From positions 1-40,786 of the forward strand of contig JAEORO010000061.1 of assembly GCA_016840855.1 (NCBI GenBank): a stretch of 40,786 bases of DNA. The letters run 5' to 3'. Source of the DNA: Candidatus Thorarchaeota archaeon. Lineage in GTDB: Archaea; Asgardarchaeota; Thorarchaeia; Thorarchaeales; Thorarchaeaceae. A model generated the notes under the pieces. That model did not search any database and was not told the DNA's origin. It was given only the letters and a program-made list of their open reading frames with translations. Position numbers and translations under genes: made by a program. Each line of letters begins with the position of its first letter. Position 1 is the first letter of the stretch. Of the stretch, positions 22,160-34,100 are shown piece after piece.

Positions 22160-25100
22160 CTACTCTTTCTTTCCTTCTAGGCTTTTAACAAGTTCATCGA
22201 CAAGGTCACGAGGTAACGCTTTTGCTTGTTCAATAATTGTTTCGATCTCATGCGGAGGCACCCCTTTTTGTTCAAGATCTCTTCGTAGCTCTTCAATTTC
22301 GTAGAGAGTCATTTTATCTTGCTCTATTTCCGGAGTTTCGTCAACTGGCTTTTCATGCTCAGGAGTGATGATCTCCTTGTGAACTACTTCATCTTTTTCT
22401 TCCTCTTCAAGAAAGACTCTCTCTTCATCTTCAGGCTCAATAGCTTCAACGGGTTCTTCCTTTTCCTCGCCTCCGAGCCGTCTTAGAGCTTCTTGTTGAA
22501 TATTCGCAAGGGTTTCTTCTATTGTCTTCCCTTCGCGACGAGCTGAACGGATTGCCTCTTGCATTATGACCTCTTTCACGAACGCTGCCTGCTCACTCAT
22601 CTTCATCTTTTTGATATCAGCTTGGAACTCATCAAGTTCCTCAGCACTTAGATGAGTGAGGATTGCTAGTTGCATGAGGAGTTCGCCCATTTCTGGAACC
22701 TCAATAGGTATGGCTTCTTCAGGCATTTGCGCTGCTGTTCGTGTAATCTTTAATTCCTCGAAGGTATCGTTAAAGAGCTCCGCAGTAAGCTGTTGTCTGC
22801 TTTTTACACCACTGACTGGTTTTGGTACCTTACCCTTCTTGAGAGATTTCAGCTGACCATTTATTTGACGAATTCTCTTTGGGACACTCCAAATTTTCAC
22901 ATAGGCTCCTAGCAATACGATGATGAATATGCTAATTGGTAGACCATAAAATGTGATGTTTATCAATAGCTTATCGAAATCATTGGCCTGTGGACGTATT
23001 TCAAAATTGATTATAGCGTCTTCATGAAATGCCAGACTCATTACTATTCTAATAGAAGAGAAGTCTCCATAACCTACAGCTCGAATTACTATTCGATAAT
23101 AACCATTTCCTAGAGACGAGTTGCTGCTAATGATAGCTGTTGTACCAGATTCAATGGTAAATGAAGCACCAGCAACACCCCAACCATGCCACGTGTCATT
23201 AAGATAGAAATCAAACGTTAAAGTTTCTCCATTAATCATTGTGTAGACTAGTTCAGTATCAATTACCTCACCTTCGTGAAGTATTTCTGTTGGCGTTTGA
23301 ATGAGTTTGATATTGAAATATACAACTTGGAGCTGCCGATGGTCATCAAAGATACCGATTTCAAATTGGAAGTATTTTCCTTCTATTATGATTGGTCCGG
23401 TATGACGGTCATATAATGATGCATTACTTGTATCAAATGTGAAATTATAGTAACCAAATCCTTGTTGAAAGACGATTGGCATAGTGCCTATGAAGTAATC
23501 ATTAGCTCTCATTTCGGTGTAATCGGTGAAGTTTGCATTAGTGATTCCACCAAATAATCCTCCCACTGTACTAATATCATTATAGAGTAGTGAGATGTCA
23601 ATTGTATCGCCCATTGGAAGTTGGAGGTAGTATATTCCTTGTTCAAATGATATAAAGTTCTGATCAGGAAAATCAACAATCAACTCAGTAGGTCGCTCCT
23701 CAACTCGAATATAGAAACTAAACGAACGTTCCTCATAATTGAGTAGGAAGAATGCAGTTGTTATTCGTTCACGCACATTGGAATCCAGTATGGTTGTATC
23801 GATAAAGAGGGAATATGTTCCATTTCCTAGGTCTGTTGCATTAAAATCAAGGTTACCATAGTTGTAAGTTACTAATGCGCCAGATACATATCTCGAGTTA
23901 TAGTCATCTGAGAAATTAAGTGAGATATATCCAGTCCAACCCCAATCTAATTCGATAATTTCAGTGGGTCCTTCGATGCTTGTTGGAATCTTCTTTATTG
24001 TTAAAGTCATGCTAGTTAAGGTATTGGCTAGAGTGGTATTAGTTGGGTATCCATAGAACGAAACTCCCACCGTACCAAATCCAAGGATAGAGGTATTGAA
24101 TGTGAGAGTCCAGATACCACCGCCAATCGATGTGAAGTTTAGATAAATGTCACGTGTTGAATCGATCCAACTAACATTGGCATCATCAATTAGCATACTA
24201 ATTGCATTAGCAGTGAAATTAAGCTGCAATGTGACATTCTGGAGATAATAGACCTCAAGTTTTGTCGGGTCTGGAATACCAATGACTTTAAGCTGCGTTG
24301 CGGTTTGTCGAATATAAATCTTGAATTGATTAACTGCTGGATCATAGTTTCTGAAACTAGCAAAAATCTGTATATCATAAGATAACAGTGCTTCTAGAAT
24401 AGTTGCGTTTCCTGGTATCGTAACATCCCATCGCCCTGAGAAAACATCATAGGACATATAATATTTCAATCCTTCCAGCATTGCGTAAACTTGGAGATAT
24501 CCAGACGCATTTCGAACTTGAGTGCTATCGATTGAAATGCTATCGGTGATGTCCCAAAGTTCGATTTCAATATAGACAGGGTCGCCCCTGTTTACCGGAG
24601 TTACTGTTTCTGTTGGATCATAGAGTATTATTTCACTTGGGAGAGTCATTACTACTAATGTTATGGTTGTAAGTGCTACTGTGTACTTGTCTTTCATTGC
24701 TGTAACTGTAATAACATATGTTCCGGCACCAAATCCAGTTGTATCTATAATTGTAGTATATCGACCTGTTGACCCAAACTCAACCAGTGGTCCACTATCA
24801 ATTGTAATCCCAGACACCTTGTATTCCCAGATAACACTCAACGCACTTGAGATTGACACATCATTAAGTAGATCTCGGTATTCCACCCAAACATCAGCAC
24901 CACTCTTCCAGTCTACTGTGACAGATGTTTCATCAGGTGTTAGAACTGTATTGATTGCGATCACATTGAATTGTGGTGTTACAGTCACTGATGCATACAC
25001 AGAAACAGCTGCAACAATTCTTAGTGTGTAAGGTCCTAGAGTTGTCAAATCTGAAGTGCTGAAACTAATGTTGTAGATACCTGATGAACCATACTCGTAG

Positions 25101-28100
25101 ACAACCAAGCTTGCAGGTGTTGTTCCACTAACGAGGTATTTTATGTTTGATGCGAGTATTGCAGAATATCCAGTAACTGGAAGTACATGGTCCAAATCAC
25201 TCCAAGTCACATTAAGCGAAACAGTGCCCGTATATTGGACTGATGATGGAACCAACGCATTGACCTGAAGTGATGTCCTAACTAAGTCAACTAAGCCAGT
25301 CAAAGTTACAACGGAACGATTTGAATAGAATGGTGGGAGACTAGGATTCCATTGCACCTCAATATCAAATAGAAATGTTCCAGTACCAATCAATGAGAGA
25401 GTATCAACATTGAACACATATATTCCAAGCCCTTCACTTGTAGTGTAGTCAATACCTTCCTGCAAGAAATGACCTTGGCAGCTGAATAGAATTATTGCAC
25501 CTTCAATAGGATTGCCAGTATCAAGGTCAGAAAGGTTGATTGTTATGTCTAGAACATCGCCTTTTGGTGTACGCTCGATTTGATCTGTTTCAACAAGAAT
25601 GGAGCGACCTGTTATTGTTATCTTGACAATCGTGTAATCATCACCATAGAACGGGTCTTGCGCAACAGGCCAATCCACAGCTACTCGAATCGATAACCCT
25701 GTTACAGGAATTGTAGTAAGCACTATCGATGAGATGGTAAGCTCGTAAGTGCCACTAGTTTCAATAATGCTATAATCAAGTTGATTAATTTCAGTCATGT
25801 TGGGCCAATATAGATGAATGATTGTTAGATCAGCAAGTGAAATGGATGTACCTGCGTCGAGATCATTGAACTCAAACTCGAAACTAACATCATCCAAAAA
25901 CAACGTCTGTGATGGAGGGACTGTCACTTCCAAATTAGTAGCTCTTGTTCTAACAAGTACAGAAACATCTCGTGAAGCATCATTATGATAAGGCGCTCCG
26001 GTCCAATCAGCCTGGATGTTCAGTACATGCGTGCCAGGGTTAGCTACGGAGGTTGTAAAGAATGTTACTTCATAATATCCTGGACTTCCTTCAGAAACTA
26101 CATAATCAGAAAATTCTGTGAATCCTGAAATCAAGATTACAGCACCTGCAATACCCAACCCATTAGCATCCTCATCGCTAAAGTAGACAGTGAATATCAC
26201 ATTATCAAGATAGGGAGTTGTTTCCGGTTCAGTAATGAGAGCAAGGGAAGATAATCTACTTCTTACCTTGAAGGTCACCTGTGTTTCTTTTTGAGCATAG
26301 AATGGCGCCTGAGGCGCATAACTCATTTGTATTGTGAATGTATGTGAAGTTCCAGGAAGCCAGGTTGCATCCCAACTCGGGTTCCATGAGATATTCAGGA
26401 GATAATTCTGCTCAACAGGTCTCCAAGTTGAAGTAAATGTCTGACCAAGCACCTCCACCGTCACAGGATAGCCGTGTGCAGCATCATTGGCAATTGGGAC
26501 TGAAGTGAATAAATCAACGTAACTAACGACAATTATGATAGGAGAGCCAAATGGTACATTAGCCACTGGGTTCGCAGCAACAATAGTAGCTCTTTCAAGA
26601 ACTGTAAAAAGCCTGTCGAGGAATTTTGGAACAACATAGTAAAACACTCCAATAGACATCTCAACTCTCAAAGTATCAGTACCTGGACCCATAGCATAAG
26701 TTGTATTCAATGTCACCTGGTATATGCCTGGTGAAATCTCAACATAGGTATATTTACCTGAGTCAATTGGCGTTGCACCTTCCTTCAACACAAGTGTAGC
26801 CGCAGTAATTGGAATAGAAGCACCTTCTGTTGTATCAGTCCAAGTCACATTGAAAATTACAAGGTCACCATACTGCGTGGGCGGTGGAGTAAGATATTCC
26901 AGTGTTGTAATTCGTTCTTTGACACTGATGTAGGTAATACGACCAGTTCTGTTTGCATAGAATGGAGAACCACTCCATGTCACATCAATGAGAATCGCTT
27001 TGATTCCTAAACTACCAAACTGTCCTGTATCGACTGTGATTGTGAAAGTCCCACCACTTTCGACATATGAGAAGGAAACATTCATTGATATTGTCAGTTT
27101 AGGATCATCGTTGATGAGCATACCACTAGTAATGTCTTCGAATCTGAGTGTGAATTCTGCATCCTCGTTGTAACTCGTCGATGGTGCAGGTGTGATTGAA
27201 AGAAGCGTGTTCCTTGGTAAAACTCTGATTGAAATTACATCTGTTCGGTTAGAGTAGAAGGGTGAAACACCTTTAGACCAATTGACGAAGACATTCATGT
27301 AGATTATGCCAGTCCGACTAAAGATACTCGTGTTAAACTCGACAGAATACTTCCCAGCTTCTGTTGATGAAAAGTCAGCGATTATGATATCAGATGGGTC
27401 GACGGTTTGATCTTGGAAACTGACATAGATGAAGACATTTCCGGTGAGATTATCGATTCCGATGCCACTGAACAGGTCACTATAGAAGAAGATGTATCCC
27501 ATGTCTTCATTATATGGAGTAGGCTCAGAACCTAGGAGAAGAGTAAGAGCAGACTCTCTGCCTACGACATTCGCAGATGTAACAAATGACTTGTCTTTAT
27601 ACTTAGCAACTACTCCAGTCCAGTCCGCATATACCGTGAATGTTTGAAGTCCAAGTCCGAATTGCCATGCAGGGACTTGAATTATATAGAATCCATCTCC
27701 AAGAACTAAGTCATAATCATAACTTGAAATAACAGGACCTGATAGATTGGATACTGAAAATATGACCAACGCAGACTTGATACCAACTGCATTATCTAGG
27801 TCCCCGTAATATACTGAAATATTGAATGTACCAATGGTGCTGGTAGGTTCAATTGAACTCACAATCCTAAAGTCTGTGTTATGAGTCCTAATTGTTACAG
27901 TAATCGAAAATTGCACTGTCTGATAGTTTTCTTTAAGGAACGTGAATGTGTAGACTTGATTCTGAGCTATAGTATCAGAGTCAGAGGTTCGAAATGTTAT
28001 CCTGTATTCTTGATTCAATGGCACGTAGACAACTGAGAAGTTGCCCCAAGTTGAAATGACTTGGGTATATGGGGATGTCAGATTATCGATTGGCAGAATC

Positions 28101-31100
28101 CGATCAAGGTCGGTGTAATCAACCGTGAAAACAACTGAATTTCCAATCGGTATATCCAAAGATCCAACTGATGGTGTAACCGATGTGTAAGCATCACGGA
28201 TGACAATTCTGAATTGCAGTGTTTTTGCATCATATCCCGATTTATATGCAGTGAGACTTATGTAATGAGTGCCTTTTGCTAGGGTAGAAACATCAATCCA
28301 AACACTGTAGACTCCACCTGTTTCGTCAGTTGAGTTAGCAATCCACGCTTGATGGTCTGGTGATGTAATTGTTGCACCTTCAATACCAGTTCCAAAATCA
28401 GCATCTGCATATTCGAGAATAATCTCTACATCTAATTGGTAGGGAGTTGTGACTTGAGGATAGTTGGGAGATGAGAGATAGCTAACAATTGGTCGATATG
28501 AGAACTGGATGATGAGATGAGCGTTGCTATATTCACTATCCCATGAGGTGAAGTAGACAGTAATTTCGTAACTACCCCCAGGTGATAATTGACCCCAGTC
28601 AATAGTCAGTTTATATAACCCAACTGCATTCTGAGATGTGTCAAGGGATATTGTGTAACCTGGAACGGAGAACTCTCCTGCGGCACGTCCAATGATGGGG
28701 TTTCCATAGTATTGCCCGGCTTCACTTATATTGAGATGAAGATCAACGACAAAGTCAGAACCAATTGTGAAGTTGAATGCTGATGGACCTGTGTACAGAG
28801 TTGAGATCATGCTTCGTATTGTAACTGTAAATTGATAGCTTGATGGAGCACTGTAGATGGTCCCACTCATTGCTACATTTACAGTCACCGTCCAAGACCC
28901 AACATCCCATGTGCTTGTGTCCAGAATGATAGCATAGCTTCCAAAATTGTCTGTGCCAAAGTTGTGTTGAAGTTGAATATTTGAAACTGAACCAATGGGT
29001 ACGGGTAGACCTGTTTCAAGATCTGTAAGGACAATTGTCAACTCAGTCTGATTGCCATATGGTTTTGTTATGGCACCTGTTACAGTCAAAGATGTTTTGT
29101 GAGCAAGTATTTGAATTGTGAAAAGGTATGGCGTAGGAGCTTGGATTTTAATATTAGACATTACGATGTTCAAAGTTGCAGTGACTGACCCCACATTCCA
29201 ATCAGCAGTCGTTAGGGTTGCAGAGTAGGTTCCAAATACATCTGAAAGATAACCGCCAGTGTAACTGAAAGTTAGTGTGCTCACATCAGAGATACCTACC
29301 TCAGACTCCGTGTCCAAATCAAATAAGAAGACATTGACCTGTGTATCGTTTCCATAAGGTGTTGTCATATCACCGGTGACGGTGACAGCAGTTCGATGAG
29401 CTCGAAGGGTGAATGTTACGTCGACTTGAGCTTCATGAAGGTATGCTCCAGATTTGGTTGCATTGAAAACGTATTGATGATTTCCAAGACTAAGGGAATT
29501 GGTTGGAATTGCTATGTCATAGGTGCCATCACCGTTGTCGGTGACATATTCAACTGGACTACCATCATCGTATGTGATCGTCGCACCTTGAATTGGTGCA
29601 CTTGTATATTGATCTCTAAATATCAGAGTCGCTGTGAAATTAAAGTCAGCAGGAGTGGTTGTAATGCCAGATGCTTGCAGTCTGGTGCTATGATACAGGT
29701 CTATGTCGAAATACTCTGTTGCATTATTATAGTACTGGTGATAGGACCAGACATTGATATGCCATTGTTTGTTATCACCAAGACTCGTTGTAGATAGCAC
29801 CTTTCCATATAGACCACCACCATAGTCATTCAAAGTGATTGTGGAGGGAGTGGTCCAGTTCATTTTGACAGTGGCACCTGTAACTCCCTGAGTGGTGATA
29901 TCATCAGTAAGCTCATACTCAATTATGAGTGAATCACCAGCAGTCTTCACTGATAGTCGGTCGCCAACAGCATCGAGTGGTTCGTTAAGTGTCAAAGTTG
30001 TAGGGTGACGTACGATGAACGTCCTCTCAAAGAGACCAGTCTTATTTGAAACTGAATTACCTGTGTCATTATAATATGCTACAGCCGTCCATTGACCAGC
30101 GGGTGCGGTAGAGTCAAATTGAGTTTCGAGAGTATGATCAGTAGAGGCTCGTTGTTGTTCAGTGCCACGACTAAGAAATGTCCCTGTGTTTAGTTGGTTT
30201 TGAGCCTCGGTTCTGAGCCATTCAAAGTCCCGGAAGGTGTTTGAGACTCGGAACTCATCAAGGGATCCTGGAAAATAGCCAGTACCGTAAATACCTGAAT
30301 CATACTCTCCACCTCCTAATCGCCATTCTTCAACGTATGATACATTAACATAGGTTGTTGAGAGTAGTTGATCAGTGCTTGCCCATCCGTTGTTCACCCA
30401 AATAGCATTATTTTCAGGTGCATCCTCATCAACATAACAAGCAATGAAAAACCATACATTTGCCGCCCATGATGTAATTGTGGAAGTCCATGTGTAGGCA
30501 GCCCCTTCCGATGAACTCTCGACCTTGAATACGAGTGACCCAGGAGCTACTGATCCACCATAATTTGTTCCTGCTAACGCTATAGCCATGTTATGCGTCA
30601 TATCTGCATACTTTTCCATGATTACTCTTGTATTAGGCGAGGTAGAACTATGAGAAGAAGAAAGTCTGAACCAGCCAGATATCAACACATCATTATTAGG
30701 AGTGAGTGTTTCGTCTATTGATATATAATCACCAATACCATCAAATGTTTGGCCATAACCAGCCCTTGCAAGTTGGGCTGTTTGCTCATTTCCATTGCGA
30801 ACACCATTATAGTTGTTACCTGATGAGTCATAATGGGTAGGGCCAGAAATAACAGACTCTCCTAGATGCCAGACAGCTTCAAAGTCATTAGACCATACTC
30901 CTGATGGATTCTCTAGATTATCAACTACAGGAGACCCATAGTACATCGTAATGTAGTTGTCAACTCCTGCTGTTAAATTCGTCTTGACCCATGCGACAAG
31001 AAGTGCGGTGTTGACTGGATAGTTTTGCTGGAAATTTTCAATCTCATGGTCTAGAATCGTGTCGCCTGATGCAAACAGGATATCTGATGCATCAGAACGA

Positions 31101-34100
31101 ACCTTACTTGGATTATGTAGATCAGTATCTGTGAATTGTACCAAAACTGGAAAATTAACAACAGTACCATAAATCTGAGAAGACGGAATTGTTATTACCT
31201 TACGATATCTGAATGATGGAAACTTATGAGCTGTAGATGCACTTGTCTGATTAAATGAGGAATACCATGTGTCTCCATTTGGTTTAAGAAGATCGAGACC
31301 AGCTCGGGCACCGTAAATCGTAGGTGTTGTAATTGTGAATTTGGCTGCTTCATCAATGTCAAAAGCCGTATTATTAATTTGAAGGTCTTGTAGGAAGTTC
31401 CAGCTTATGAACTTGAGAGTCCAGACACCCCAGAAATCAATCGATGCCGGGTTAAGCGTCAATGTTCCTCCTTGATACCACCAATCAGAACCTAGTGCTT
31501 TTGGTTTATCAAGGGGATTGAGAACCTTAGTAGCTTTCCACTCTGCTCTTGGATATTCCACAGAGAATCCAAGTGATGTTGCCCCAGCAGGAGGCGAAAC
31601 CATTACCTTTGCTGTCCAGTTGACGATATTTGAACCACTCTTAATGAAATAGCTGACACCATTATCGAAGTTTTCATCCATTGTTTCAACTATGCCGCCA
31701 ATGTCCATTACTAGATTGACATTTAATGTAACTATTCCAGCGGATGAAGTTGTGAAGACAACCTGAGTTTCGCCAGCTTCAACCCATGTGTCAGGAATTG
31801 TTTCTTCAGCACCAACAGAATAGAAGGCAGCTGTATTGTCTTGATTGTTGTACTCTGTTTCTATCCACTCTGGAGAAAGAATAGCATTAGAAACTCGGAT
31901 CTCATCGAACATCCCTAGAAACCGACTTGCTGCATCAAGCTGATGTCCGCCCCAGAGCCAAGTTCCAAGAGAGGCAAGTTGCGTCCACTGTGCTGGTACA
32001 TTTTCTATCGTTAGAACTAATGGCGCGCCATCAAGGTATATCACAACAGATTTGGTTGAATAGTCTAATGTCACTACTAGATGCTGCCATATGCTGTTCG
32101 TGAATGGATTTGTCGCCAGGTTATAATCAGAGCCACTTCCACCCCAAGGATAGAAGAAGTTATCACCATCAGGTTGTACTGCAAATTCAAAGCCATCAGT
32201 TTGGAGAAGTGTGGGAGGTGGAGTAGGATTCAATGCGAAGCGATCGCTTGTTGTCAGGATACGTTGGTATCCCCCATCCGAAGAATCCAACCAATTAATC
32301 CAAAGCGATATAGTACCCCCAGATTTTACTGAATCCAAACTTGGACTCTCAAGAACATTAATCATGTCATCAATCCCATCTAAATCGAATCCACTACCAA
32401 TATGACCTGTGACCAAATCTGAACTGCTCATGCTTCCCAAAGTTGTACCATGATTATTGTATTGGCTGCTATCATACACTGGTCCCGTTGGACTTTCATC
32501 TAAATGCCATACACCAACATAATCATCCCACACCGTTGCCCTTCCTACAAGCTCTGCTTCTGGATTTCCATACGCCATGGTGATGACAGTGTCAATTGAG
32601 CTTGACAAAAGAGGCACCTTCACCCATGCCACAAGATGCGCCTCTGTTGGACTATAATCTTGGTCAAAGAGCTCGATCTCATGGGCTAGAGGTGTTCCAT
32701 CAATTGTGAAAATAATATCGTTTCCATTTGCTTGTACATGATCTTTCAAATCAGAATCGACTAAATCAATTAGGACCGGAAAATCTGTTAGATCTGCAAC
32801 TACGCTAGTGTGGTCAATTGTGATGTCCTTTTGATACTCAAAGAAAAGAATGTTATCTTCGGGTTCCGGAAGTACATATTCAACAAATAAACGCGCTCTA
32901 TCTTCACCGGAGAAACCAGCTGTACCCTTTATACCATTCCAACGTGTATTGGATGTACCTGAATACATGTGCGTCAACATGAAACAGATATAGTTCCCTG
33001 TGGACCATCCAGACCTGCTTATTACACTCTGCACGAGTGGACCTATCTCTGGTGATCTATATCGAGTGTCAAAACTTGTTTCCCAAGAAGTGAAACTCCA
33101 ATCTATGCTTGTTTCAACCCAACTTTTAATCCAGTCCTCAAGATGGGTTCCATTTGCCCATGAATATGGCACACTGAAAGATTGTACAGTATCTTGATCT
33201 GCAACATAAACCCTCATTCCTAAAAGATATGGACTCGAGCTGTCAATAGCTTCCACTTCAACATAGGCGGAAGTGATGATTGCTCCTTGGGGGATATCCA
33301 ATGGAAACTGCATTCCCGTTTCGAAAAGACTTCCAGCAAGGAATGACCCATATATGCCAGTATCAAGTTCACCGATAGGCCCACCATCGTATCCATCAAG
33401 ATCAATACCGTTGAAGCCATCTAGAAAATCGCTATTGTCGTCGTAACAATCTCTACCATCATCGTCAGGCACATATGGATAAACACTATGTGTTGTAGAG
33501 CCCCAAACAATTGTGCCATTCGCCTTCAGGTCAACCTGTTCAGGAAATGGTCGAACTGTGAGATCCAATTGGACATCATCAATGTACGCATATGCATTGG
33601 ATGCTGATGTTTGAGTTACACTTTCATCCGTAGCAAGTCCAATATCAAAAAGGAGAGTATGAGTCGAGAGACCAGTCATCGAGGAAGCTGGTATGGTAAG
33701 TGGACTAGTCGTTAACCATGTGTCAGTCGTATCGCCTGACTCAAACACATGATATTTGTATGTGTATCCTGCAAGTCTGACGAAGATGTGTACTTTGTCG
33801 TTCATAGTGGAACTTGAACTTACCCGGTATCGAAAACTGATTTGAGCGGAATAGAGCTCTCGATAGGGCATTGACACCATTTGACCAATGTAAATCTCAT
33901 CATTAGGATTAGCATCATAACTAGTAGTCAGTTGTGCTTCAAGGTATACTCCCCAGGTCCCTCCAATCCCATTGGGATCGCTATCCAATTCGTAGAAACC
34001 ATGCTGTGGATGTTTATTATCATCAATAACGTTCTTTATGACAGTCCAACCATCAGGTACATACACAGCATCATCATTTTGAGTTGTGTCAGTGGTAACT

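Noticed and set aside
24663..25031. 122-residue frame antisense to the giant surface gene
   Set aside because: It lies entirely opposite a repeat domain, is Ser/Thr/Val rich as expected from antisense reading, and has no ribosome binding site or promoter.
29396..29797. 133-residue antisense frame within the giant gene
   Set aside because: Cysteine- and isoleucine-rich shadow of the beta-sandwich coding sequence with no family features.
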